DNA from: Oncomelania hupensis
Lineage: Eukaryota; Mollusca; Gastropoda; Littorinimorpha; Pomatiopsidae
DNA length: 64,000 nucleotides
Assembly: GCA_036898135.1 (NCBI GenBank)
Contig: CM072516.1
Span: 63,082,122 to 63,146,121, forward strand
Direction: 5' to 3'
Notes under the pieces: generated by a model
What the model was told of the DNA's origin: nothing
Database searches by the model: none
The model's input: the letters and a program-made list of their open reading frames with translations, nothing else
Program-made: the position numbers and the translations under genes
Part shown: positions 55,801 to 64,000 of the stretch, piece by piece
Numbering within the stretch: the first letter of the stretch is position 1
Layout: the number at the start of each line of letters is the position of its first letter

Positions 55801-58800
55801 ATGAACACGGTGAGCATTAACACCTACATTTCACACAGTCATCCAGAACCTAATAACAAACGTAACATTGATCCCGCAAGAATAAAGGAAACATTTTCTT
55901 CGCTAATTAGGCTACACACAGCACGGAAGAAACTTAAATGGGACACCAATGCATAATGATTTGAAAATTAATTACCAGCAGCAGTATGCCACATGTTTTA
56001 CAATAATATAGTGTATTTCCAGTTACAACTAAATCAAAGTAGCTCAAAAATGTAATTGTGAAATAATGTTCAACTGTAAAGACACACTCACACCTCACCC
56101 TTTTCAGTGGTTTTGCTGTTTTGCTATTTGCTTTTTATTTCAACGGTACATTAATAAACATCGTAAATCATCGTGCGCCTTTGTATGTGATTTTAATGTG
56201 TGTGGATGGAGTTTGTGTTTCTCCATCCCCATCCAACCTGTAGACCTAGATCCGAAAAGTAGGCTGCATTATAAATATATTTCGCTACTGTGACGGTGGG
56301 TCCATTGTTACTGGGCTCTGCACAATGGAATGCTATTACCCACTCGTCTTTGTCTGCGGGGATCGGCTAGTTAGTATAATCACCCTGTGATTAATCTTAA
56401 TACATTTATATGTTTAGCTCGGTCTGTGTGCGGATAGGGTTATAGAGATAGGGAGAAAATGGTAATAGCTTCACTGACACACTAGCTCTCACACGGCTAT
56501 GAAACATAGGTAGTCCAGCCACTTGTTAACAGTAAATATCACACATTTATTTCCTCTACTCTATACATAATTCTCTAAACACTCTCTCTATAAACTTAAA
56601 TGTCCAAATTCACTTCGACTAGTTTGCTCCTTGATGGGTCTATGCTGCTACTGTTCTTGATATTTACTACTGTCTCATCATTGGGCTATTTGTTCTGGTT
56701 GGCCTAATGTTTGTTTTCAAGAGAGTGGACTACCGCACAGTCCTTCTGGATCAGTGTTAGTGCGTTTCTTCTTGCACTTAGCTTATTCGTTGAGGTGTGG
56801 TGATAGTGTCTTCTCCTTGGTTGTTGACTACTGGGCTATCGGAGCTCAGCGCTCGATGTTCCCCTGCAGGCCGAATGTCAGGGTTGACTCTTAGTGGTCT
56901 GTTTCCTGCATAGGACCAACAAGCCTGCTCGTCTGCAAAACATAAGACGAGTTTCTGCAACGCCTTGTTTAAAAAGGGTGTGCAGAGCGTCTCACTGATG
57001 GCAGAAACAGCCCTCAGTGATCGCTCCACTTATACAATACAAGAGACGATCATTCTTTTAAGTCCGTGGTCCACTGGAATCTCCAACATAATTCCTATAC
57101 ATATACCTACATCATGGCTAAACTAAACACATGGAGAAGTAATTACCAATATAAACATTCTCCGGTACAGCCACTGGTCTGCAATACTACAGACAGGAGA
57201 AACAACAGTTGGACAGTATGGGCTACCTCGTGGTTTCGAAACCGGTCGCGTGTCAGCCACGTGGTCAAGCAAAGTTTGACTAACATTTACAATGATAAAA
57301 CATGGCAAGACTTCACAAACATAATCCAACAATATTATCAATAATTCGCTATGAAACAAAAGATTGATCATTTACCTTCTTGACAATGTCAGGCTGTGGC
57401 TATACTGCGATGAATAAATTTCACCCGTCACCCGCTTAGTCTTCTTGCTAGAGAGATCTGTCAGAGCGTTGCTCCTTCCCGCGTGAGGTTCAGACAAAGA
57501 ATGACTTCCTAGCCTTGTGGTCAGCCAAAAGCCCGCGAAAAACTCGTGAAACCTAAGCGCCTCCTAGCGGGTGGTGGTGGCTATACGTCAGCAGGATGAG
57601 GTCACTGCCTACCCTAGCGAGAGTTAGCTTACACATGCTTAGCACAGTCCTGACTTGTGTCGTCTTCTAGGCAGCGACTTTAATTTACAAAGGCTACAAC
57701 AGGCTGAACTATTTAAGGCGAGAATCCTTAGTAGCCTATTATTGTCCCCTATACACAACGTGTCCGGGGACGTAAATCTACCCAAACAAACAATAGCCTA
57801 TTGTGAAAGTTAAAAAGAAGTTCATTATTAGGCTTACTTGGGAGCAGTGAGAAGCTGTTCAGATGGAGAGGGAGAGGGAGGAGAGGTTTAGATTAGATTA
57901 GATGTTCATTGTTTATAGGGTCAAGCGGACTGCTAAGAGCCGAATCAGGACCACACAAAACTATTCAAAATCAGACTTGAACGTTAACATTAAAAAAGGA
58001 TAAAAGATGTATATAAAACTAGCATTAGTGATGAAATGTAACCCAGTACTATACACACACGATGATATGACCTATATGCGATAAAATAAACCAACACCAC
58101 GTACACATGTAAACAAGTTTTGACCATTGCCAATGTTAACATCTCATTAAAAGGTATCGAACGAAAATATCTTTCTCTGTCATCAACCAAATCAGCACCT
58201 TCAGATATAAAATAGCGGACGGAAAAAGATTTGTCACATGCAAAGCACAACGGCGTTTCTTCTCCTTGCAAAAGGAAACTATGGGTGACATAAGTGTATC
58301 CAATATGCAGGCGGGTCAAAACAGTTCCCTCTTTGCTGGTGAACGCAAAGTTAGGCAAAGAAACAGACAGATCTGGTAAAATTTGGAATAGCCCCTTGTT
58401 ATTGATTTGATTAGACTATTTGGTCTTTTAGAGCCGTTTAAAGTAAGAGCGAGTCATACAATGCAGGTCAGAGTATGGAACAAATTGGAAAAGCTCTGAA
58501 GGGAAGTCTAGATGCAGAGCTTCTTTAGCCGCTTTGCCCACTGCAATATTGCCGCGGATGCCCATGTGACTAGGTACCCACATACAACTTATCTTGTTAC
58601 CCTCAGAAACAAGTTGTGTGTGAAGATCATGGTTCTCTGCCAGAAAAGTGTGCGATATCTTTCTCGTAGAAAGAGCCTGAAGTGCTGACAGTAAATCAGA
58701 TCAATATGATTAAAAACGAGTATAATTTGCAGAGCTTCTTTAGCCGATTTGTTCACTGCAATATTGCCGCGGATGCCCATGTGACTAGGTACCAACATAA

Positions 58801-60856
58801 AAAATATCTTGTTACCCTCATGGATTTCTGCCAGAAAATGGTGCGAATATCTTTCTCGTAGAAAGGGCCTGAAGTGCTGACAGTGAATCAGATGTGATTA
58901 AAAACGAGGATATTTTGGACTGATAAACCTGTTTCAAAGCTAAATAAATTACCTTGAGCTCAGCTGTATAAACAGAACAAAAATTAGGTATACGCTGTTG
59001 CAAAGGCTGGTCAAGGTGTCTTCCAGAGACCGAAGCAGCAACAACTGCGTCTTCTGTCTTCGACCAATCCGTAAAACGTTTTTCATATCCTTTATACCAT
59101 AATCCAATTTAGAGCGTATCAGAGAACGATAGTCTTGAGGAGAATAAAAGTTGCATTGTCTGCTCCCAAGTCTGCATGGCTGATAACTTTCAAAATATTA
59201 AAGACCTTTCTGGCAGTTTCCTCAGGTATTTAATATGCGGCAGAAAAGTAAGTTTGGAGTCAAAAATAATACCAAAAAATTTAACTTGTTTAGAAACTTT
59301 GAAGGGATGGCCATAAACATGGAGAGAAGAATTCAAAACCTGGTTTTTGTTTGCGATGAAAATGAATGCATTCGGTTTTAGAAAGCGAAAATTGGAAGCC
59401 TTTTTCTTCTACCCACCCTTGAACTTTACCTATGCAAAGTTTTAACCTTAGCCCAAATTGATTAAATCATCAATAAACATAGATTTATTGATGCCAGGTT
59501 TAACGTTTTTAACTATGTTGTTGATCTTAATGTTAAACAAAAGAAGAGAAATAATGCTACCTTGAGGAACACCCATCTCCTGCTCAAAAGGATCTGATAA
59601 AGTGGAACCAAATCGGATCTGAAACTTCCTATCATTTAAACAGTTTTCCATAAAAATAGGCACATTTTCACGGAAGCCCAGCTCGAGAACTAACAAGAGG
59701 ATGTGCACGGAAACACAACTAAGTAAAATACAGACGTTGGGAGGTAAGCGCTAGGAGCACACCCACTACCACACCCACTCCAACACACTATGAAAGGAAA
59801 GAGACCTACAGGAGAAATAGCACGCTCATCTACATGCGGGCAGTGTGACTTGTCAATGCTAGAAATATAACTGCTCACTGCCGCTCCTCGCCCAATCGTT
59901 TTTACACATACCTTTCGGTTGTCAAAAAAAATAAAATAATAATAATAATAAATTAATAATAACAAAACAAACACCTACGCGTTGATTCTCTCAAACGTAT
60001 TAAGATGAGATATAAGAGCCTCTGGTTCCGGGTGAGCCTTTTTCCACGCTTCACTGTGACTGTAGTGAATGTTCAGGTAGTTCAACACTGTAGCGTTGCT
60101 GCTGCTACTGCTATTACTGCTACTACTACTGCTACAACTACTACTACTGTTGCTGCTGCTGTTGTTGTTGATCTTGGTGGAGTTGAGGAAGATAGATAGA
60201 GCGGTAGGGAAGTGATGGTAGTTTTTAGGCAGAAGGCAATCCACGAACGCTCCAATGTGTCTGAAACAAGTAAATCTAGAGAGGTCAAGTAAAGAGGTTG
60301 AAGCTATTTGGGTTCATTTTTGGATGGAGATGGCGGGAAATATTGTTCGCATCAAGATTCGACTGTATTTCATGATATTTGTTCTTGTAGAGTGACAGAA
60401 TGCTTTAACGCATCACCAAAACAAAAACCTATGTATTTTGAATTCACTGGGTAATAAATGTCTTGAATCTTGATTTGAGTTTAGCAGCTACTCGTATTAG
60501 TCCATAAATAGAGACATGTTCTGTACAAAAAAGATAAATGTCCCTGTACAAAATAGAGAAATACCCCTGTACAAAATAGAGAAAAATCCGTGTACACTTA
60601 CTTCCTGTTGTTGGGACGACGGAAGTGGTAGAGGCTTCCGGAAGTGGGTTCGGGGTTGCCGGGACCGTAGTAGAGGCACGTGACGTTGATAGGCATGATG
60701 GGTTTCAGACTGACGGCGGCAAAACCCACTACACGCACCACAGGGGGGTTTTCCACGTCGTCGTAGTGGGCGGCGTAGACAAAGGCTGTGAAGTCTGGAT
60801 CCAGTCTCTGCCACTGTGGGTTTCCCTTGGGTATAGGGGTGCCTTTCCATTTTAAC
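46789..60856 (-). CDS. GT92 (DUF23) glycosyltransferase gene 2, 5' end not found
   Basis: Paralogue of gene 1, same strand, head to tail. Exons, 5' to 3': 60856-60602, 60260-59979, 52320-52140, 49908-49781, 49596-49509, 48950-48713 and 46985-46789. They join in phase to about 455 codons ending LFGLR and TAA, and cover the whole catalytic domain: FVYAAHYDD, GVEHFVFYVL, EIHPWNL, DCLYRN, GDMDELFMP, RSKLAVDPHRTEIGSVH and GLLHHYRYTM. No in-frame stop or frameshift. The stem and membrane-anchor exons known from gene 1 are not seen between 60857 and 64000 and probably lie beyond the edge. Likely a Golgi hexosyltransferase, acceptor unknown. Confidence 0.9.
47525..48150 (+). mobile_element. LTR-like repeat with TATA and AATAAA signals, carrying an RTE fragment
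   Basis: In an intron of gene 2. Matches 37694-38104 in inverted orientation. The order GGCTATATAAG (near 47905), then CTGAATAAAG (near 48003), then an end at CCGTGTAACA fits U3-R-U5 of an LTR. The outer 5' boundary is unclear. Confidence 0.5.
47667..47800 (+). mobile_element. RTE-type LINE, 3' fragment
   Basis: About 130 bp from CATTCGAGAATGGACTGG to GGGATAGGATATG, nested in the LTR-like repeat, just after an A-rich stretch. Confidence 0.85.
48277..48371. repeat. (GAT)n microsatellite
   Basis: GAT units with two GGAT interruptions in the intron between the last two exons of gene 2. Confidence 0.95.
48713..48950 (-). CDS. GT92 gene 2, exon homologous to gene 1 exon 8
   Basis: 238 bp, acceptor TTTCAG/AATCC, donor AAAG/GTCAGT. 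NPRCACQLFRNTFFNRRYPT, RREKAILKAGGRSKLAV, DPHRTEIGSVHVIEK. It ends in phase 1, joining the last exon as RKGFTEYC. Confidence 0.88.
49121..49133 (+). repeat. Poly-G run in intron
   Basis: About 13 G following GGGGTGGGTGGTG, with a CA/TG-rich flank. Confidence 0.8.
49509..49596 (-). CDS. GT92 gene 2, DXD-motif exon
   Basis: 88 bp, acceptor CTTCAG/GTACGTC, donor ATG/GTTAGT. YVLFGDMDELFMPRNSTTLL, then PTLEKAFKM. Confidence 0.9.
49664..49762. repeat. (CAT)n microsatellite in short GC-AG intron
   Basis: CAT units with one CGT interruption, filling half of the 184-bp intron; same place as 937-1070 in gene 1. Confidence 0.95.
49781..49908 (-). CDS. GT92 gene 2, exon homologous to gene 1 exon 6
   Basis: 128 bp, acceptor TGTGCAG/GCTTTG. 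The phase-compatible donor is again GC: CAAG/GCATGA. ALEAEGIAEIHPWNL, YAGQFPHIQDCLYRNLWSS. Confidence 0.87.
50295..50443. repeat. (AAT)n microsatellite
   Basis: AAT units, paralogous to 1659-1793. An RTE fragment starts exactly at its right end. Confidence 0.95.
50443..51487 (+). pseudogene. RTE-type LINE, 3' fragment (about 1 kb)
   Basis: Starts in RT (SPKLIEVIKSLYDKATSAVL, VRQGCLLSPILFN, FADDIDGLAG) and ends in a GGATAGAATAAGATAGG tail. Frameshifted near 50600 and in the WTLTADLQ block. In the intron between gene 2 exons 49908 and 52140. Confidence 0.88.
52140..52320 (-). CDS. GT92 gene 2, exon homologous to gene 1 exon 5
   Basis: 181 bp, acceptor TTGTGCAG/ATTGCG, donor TTGCAG/GTAGGT. LRAVDPGWRWNITRCTPAIQ, YQELLEMVAASMAVGVEHFV, FYVLRAGPNVLRLLQ. 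Confidence 0.88.
52745..52882 (+). mobile_element. SINE-like family A, 3' fragment with (AAT)n tail
   Basis: CCTGTATTGGCCAGTGCCTT, GAACTGGAAAAGCTCAATAT, then about 85 bp of AAT. It is the same 3' end as at 3021-3329 and 41112-41432. Confidence 0.55.
52883..56288. other. Gene 2 intron, no recognised exon
   Basis: Between gene 2 exons at 52320 and 59979. Some short ORFs, but none with a recognisable domain or matching splice phase. A SINE-like block near 55440-55610 (GACTGGGATGGTTATCCCCG) may be repetitive. Confidence 0.5.
56289..57692. mobile_element. Solo LTR, diverged relative of 35717-37224
   Basis: Begins TGTGACGGTGGG; shares CTGGGCTCTGCACAATGGA, TTTATTTCCTCTACTCTATA and TCCGTGGTCCACTGGAATCT with the first solo LTR. 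GCTAC precedes it (56284-56288) and recurs at 57693-57697, a possible target duplication; the right end has lost the usual CA. Confidence 0.65.
57900..59700 (-). pseudogene. Decayed RNase H-type LINE fragment (same family as 23030-23590)
   Basis: Minus-strand order: RT piece (FRENVPIFMENCLNDRKFQI, EMGVPQGSIISLLLFNIKIN, degenerate catalytic block FIDDL near 59470), RNase H pieces (VYTAELKVIYLALKQVY; MGIRGNIAVNKSAKEAL, present twice at 58500-58590 and 58730-58800), and the C-terminal finger (CFACDKSFSVRYF). A degenerate copy of the 3' module is at 57910-57955. Multiple stops. In a gene 2 intron. Confidence 0.75.
58505..58880 (-). repeat. Internal duplication within the LINE RNase H region
   Basis: TGCAGAGCTTCTTTAGCCG through GGTACC.ACATA is at about 58513-58580 and again at about 58730-58797; AAGGGCCTGAAGTGCTGACA-type sequence is also doubled (58672 and 58863). 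A roughly 215-bp tandem duplication. Confidence 0.7.
59979..60260 (-). CDS. GT92 gene 2, exon homologous to gene 1 exon 4
   Basis: 282 bp, acceptor TTTCAG/ACACATT, donor AACGC/GTAGGT. HIGAFVDCLLPKNYHHFPTA, a mixed Asn/Ser stretch of about 25 residues, then NATVLNYLNIHYSHSEAWKK and FERINA. The serine tract is short and interrupted, unlike gene 1. Confidence 0.87.
60602..60856 (-). CDS. GT92 gene 2, first catalytic exon
   Basis: 255 bp, acceptor TAACCAG/GTTAAAATGG, donor GGAA/GTAAGT. LKWKGTPIPKGNPQWQRLDP, FTAFVYAAHYDDVENPPVVR, CLYYGPGNPEPTSG. Confidence 0.9.
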
Positions 60857-60903
60857 CTGGTTAGACCAGAGGTTAGAGCATCAGGACTCCATGTTTCAAA
60901 AGT

Positions 60904-61903
60904 CATATCCTATCCTATCCTGTCCCGTAACCCGAAGGTCGTAGGGGCACCACAGATGATCGTTTAACCAGCATACTCCATCTTTCTCTGTCCTCAGCAG
61001 CCCTGATGGCTTCGCTCAGTGTCAAACCAGTCCATTCTCGAATGTTGTCCTCCCACCTCTTTTTTGGTCTCCCTCTTCTTCTACCTCCTTGCACTGTGCC
61101 TTGCAGAATAGTCTTTGCAAGGCCTGATGATCTGGTGACGTGGCCATACCATCGGAGTTTCCGTTTCTTCACCACTGTTAGCAGGTCATCGTGTTGTCCA
61201 ATGGCTTGTGTGATGGTCTGTCGGACTTCGTCGTTGGTGATGTGTTGGGTATAGGAAATGCCCAGAAGTCTTCTGTAGCACCTCATCTCCATGCTTTGTA
61301 TTCTTCGTTGGAGATCTGCTGTGAGGGTCCATGCTTCGCAAGCATATAGGAAGATGGAGATGACAAGGGAGCGCAGCAGTCTTACTTTGGAATGTAGACT
61401 GATGGTCCTGTCTTTCCAAATGGGCTTCAACCTTGTCAGGGCAGCAGTTGTTTGTGCGATCCTGGAGAGGACTTCCTGTCGGGACCCATTGTCTGATACA
61501 ATGGCTCCTAAATATTTGAAGCTATGCACTGTGTTGAGGGATTGGCCTTGGACTTTGATGTCCGTATTGATGCCATTGGTGTTGTTGGTCATCATTTTGG
61601 TCTTCTCTGCACTTATTTCCATTCCATTGCTCTGTGGGTTCGGGCATTAAATAGAATAGACCCAACGTTTCCCGGCGTGTCGTAAGAGGCGACTAACAGG
61701 GGTGATGTTAGCACGGCATCACTGGGCGAAAGTCTTCTACACAGAAGTCACCGGCCAGGGCGGAGGAACCTCACGTTACTACAGGTTCAACGACCATGTG
61801 CTCAGGGCCAAGGCGAGCCACACTGTATTCGTGGATTTCGGCTGTGGCCAACAGCCTGGAGAGGATTGGGCACCGCCAGGTCTTTTTTGCCCAAGACACA
61901 CTA
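60904..61903 (-). mobile_element. SINE/LINE chimeric retroinsertion with 14-bp target duplication
   Basis: CATGTTTCAAAAGT at 60890-60903 and 61904-61917 flanks exactly 1000 bp. On the minus strand it begins with SINE-like family B (61903 to about 61630) and switches at GGAATGGAAATAAGTGC into the 3' third of the RTE LINE, ending in GGATA repeats at 60904. The RTE part encodes 235 open codons (EISAEKTKMMTNN to RPSGYGTG). Confidence 0.85.
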
Positions 61904-62002
61904 CATGTTTCAAAAGTATACAGTGCAATTATATATAAACAATATGGCAAATCATTTAAGTCTATTTCTAGACATTCACACATATAGCCGAAGAAACAAA
62001 AT

Positions 62003-62540
62003 AGAAGGGCACAGCCCATGTGACTCACATGCCCCTTAAAGAACTCGCAATATTTAACATGAAAATGGGTGTCCCTCTCCCCCTTCACTCCCACACAAAA
62101 AATGAAACAGTGGCATTAAAATGCAAAGTAATACCGACTTTAATCTTTCTATGCTCTTGAACTTGAGATGACCTTGACCTCCGGCTCCAAATACACTCGT
62201 GTACTATCAAATAAACTACAGCAAAAGTTGTATTATGCCCCCCCCCCAAAAGGTGACCTTGGGATCTTCAATGACCTTGACCTTGGGATGACCGTTACCT
62301 TCAAGTGACCATTCTTACATGTCTGATCAAAGAACCCAATGTTGTTGCCTACTATGGGTTAAAAAAAAACTGCCATTCCATTGTACGATGACCTCTACTT
62401 TGTATGTGTTTGCAAGGTCTAAAATGACTTTGACCTTCAAGATCAACACAAAAATGGAACACATATGAAAGATCAATCTATCACCTCTAAATACAAGTTT
62501 GAACTTTATACATTTCATAGTTTAGTGTCAAGATCACTTC
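62003..62540. repeat. TGACCTTGACC-rich dispersed repeat, copy 3
   Basis: From AATAGAAGGGCACAGCCCAT, with TTGAGATGACCTTGACCTCC and related motifs, to the target duplication of the 560-bp element at 62536, which interrupts it. Confidence 0.6.
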
Positions 62541-62547
62541 AAAGTAC

Positions 62548-63107
62548 TCCCCCGTTGGGTTACCGGGGGTTTCAGTATAAATAGTATCCCCACTTTCTGG
62601 AAATTTAGTGCTTTAAATTCCCACTGTCGCTGTCTTTCTCATTTGTTCTTTCTCATTCCTGCTCTGTTCTATCAATCTGCTATATTATCTTCTTCTTTGC
62701 TAGACCAGTCACCTACCTTGTTTCTTGAAAACTCTTCCGGGACAAGACTCCTTATTTGTGTGTGAGGTCTTTTGGAATATTGGACGCTTTCTGCCAGGTG
62801 GTCACTAAGGCTTCCTATGATGTTATTATTTAGCAATGTAGGCATTTTATATGTACGTGTTTTGTTGATATTTTATAACGATGTTTGTATTCTATTTTGT
62901 TTTTGTAAACGGGGGTTCGATAAATTAGAGTATAGCCTCAGCGACCTCTGCGTGGAATGTCTTTATTGTAAAGTGACTGGCTGGTGGAATGCCTTCAGTT
63001 TTACCACTAGGGTTGTTTCAGCAGATCTTTTATGCGGATCAGGGGTTGTCTGGTCCTGATTTGGCTCGGAAGAGTCCGCTGGACCTAAACCAATAATCAT
63101 GTAATGT
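62548..63107 (+). mobile_element. 560-bp non-autonomous retroelement, copy 2
   Basis: Exactly bounded by ACTTCAAAGTAC at 62536-62547 and 63108-63119. Starts TCCCCCGTTGGG, ends with the shared module and ATCATGTAATGT. Inserted into a TGACCTTGACC-type repeat. Confidence 0.85.
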
Positions 63108-63177
63108 ACTTCAAAGTACCTATTTTGACAGCTCCAGTGACCTTGTTTAACAACAATATGACTCCAGTAAAATTAGC

Positions 63178-63219
63178 TTTTTTTTTTTTTTTTTTTTTTT
63201 GGGGGGGGGGGGGGGGGGG
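63178..63219 (+). repeat. T23-G19 homopolymer junction
   Basis: An uninterrupted T run directly followed by an uninterrupted G run. Confidence 0.85.
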
Positions 63220-63439
63220 TATGTGTAGAACAAATATGAGCCATGTGTTGTGTTCTTGGAATATGGCTTCCAACCGACAGACCGACTTTTGGTCCTTCTG
63301 ATTCCACCTATTTTTTAGAGGAGTCTGGAAATATAGAAAGAAAAACGAAAAGAAGAAAAAGGAGAAGAAAAAAGAAAGAAAAAGAAAGAAAGAAAGAAAG
63401 AAAGAAATAAAGAAAGAAAGAAAATACGAAAATACGAAA

Positions 63440-63780
63440 GAACTAGATAGAAAGCTAAGCCCATATGACTCACATGCTAATTAGGGAAATCGCAATATGT
63501 ATCATGAAAATGAATGCCCAGAAAATATAAAATGAAACGGTGGCATTAAAATGCGAAGTAATACCGACTTTGATCTTTCGATGGTCTTGACTTTGAGATG
63601 ACCTCCACCTCAGGCTCCAACTACACTCCTGTACTATCAAATAAATTACAGCAAAAGTTATAGTATGCCAAAAAAAACGGTGACAATGGGATGACCTTGA
63701 CCTTTTGACTTGACCTTGGGATGACCTTGACATGCATGTCTGATAAAATAACCCAATGTTGTTGCCTACTATGGGTTAAA
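63440..63780. repeat. TGACCTTGACC-rich dispersed repeat, copy 4
   Basis: AACTAGATAGAAAGCTAAGCCCATA start, several GACCTTGACC motifs, and CCCAATGTTGTTGCCTACTATGGG shared in shorter form with copies 2 and 3. Preceded by a GAAA tract (63340-63425). Nothing recognised from 63781 to the edge. Confidence 0.55.
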
Positions 63781-64000
63781 TAAACAGCCCATCCCACTAT
63801 TCACACTTTTCTGCTATCCTATGCACCAACGGGAATCCCCTCAATGAAACATACTTCCGGTTTCTTTCTCCGCGTGTTTTAGTGAGTTATTTCCAAATAT
63901 TCAAGAATAATAACATGTGTCACTGGCCACCAGTATCGTACCCTCACTTTTTTGTGTGTGTGCTGCAGTTTATTATCCCTTTCTATCGCCAGTGGCGTGC

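Noticed and set aside
57066..57371. ORFs inside the solo LTR at 56289-57692
   Set aside because: Not conserved in the related LTR at 35717-37224, so unlikely to be coding.

Overview
The window is eukaryotic, intron-rich and full of transposons. Short coding exons with GT/AG (and one GC/AG) boundaries lie between long trinucleotide microsatellites and dozens of LINE, LTR, SINE-like and DNA-transposon copies. No operons, Shine-Dalgarno sites, tRNA genes, rRNA genes or CRISPR arrays were seen. The repeat mixture and the protein families suggest a lophotrochozoan, most likely a gastropod mollusc; that assignment is inference.

The cellular content is a head-to-tail pair of paralogous glycosyltransferase family 92 (GT92, DUF23) genes on the minus strand. 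Gene 1 runs from a first exon with a membrane anchor (31755-31882), through a Lys/Glu-rich stem exon (8519-8962) and six catalytic exons (5922 down to 100), and loses its last exon off the left edge. Gene 2 has seven catalytic exons from 60856 down to a stop at 46789; its stem and anchor exons were not found before the right edge. The shared exons match one for one in length and phase, except for a serine-coding microsatellite in one exon that differs by 31 codons. Both genes carry the DXD-type motif GDMDELFMP, and both use a GC-AG intron at the same place.

Intron 1 of gene 1 (about 22.8 kb) is a nest of transposons. A Gypsy-type LTR retrotransposon (15694-31613, minus) is split by a 10-kb RNase H-type LINE (20359-30377, plus). 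That LINE is itself split by an L2/CR1-like LINE, the 3' end of another LINE, a SINE-like element, a hAT-type element and a small element with TGTARC termini and a CCGG target duplication. A nearly intact RTE-type LINE (11838-14428) lies in the same intron, and seven more RTE fragments are scattered through the window.

Between the two genes (32-46.7 kb) are a hAT-like element, a decayed LINE holding a 1.5-kb solo LTR, minisatellites, a frameshifted MULE-type transposase remnant, one exon-like ORF, and a first exon encoding half a THAP zinc finger. A 26-bp perfect inverted repeat ends 20 bp past the gene 2 stop codon. The right end (53-64 kb) holds a second solo LTR, a decayed RNase H-type LINE, a SINE/LINE chimera with a 14-bp target duplication, and dispersed repeats rich in TGACCTTGACC.
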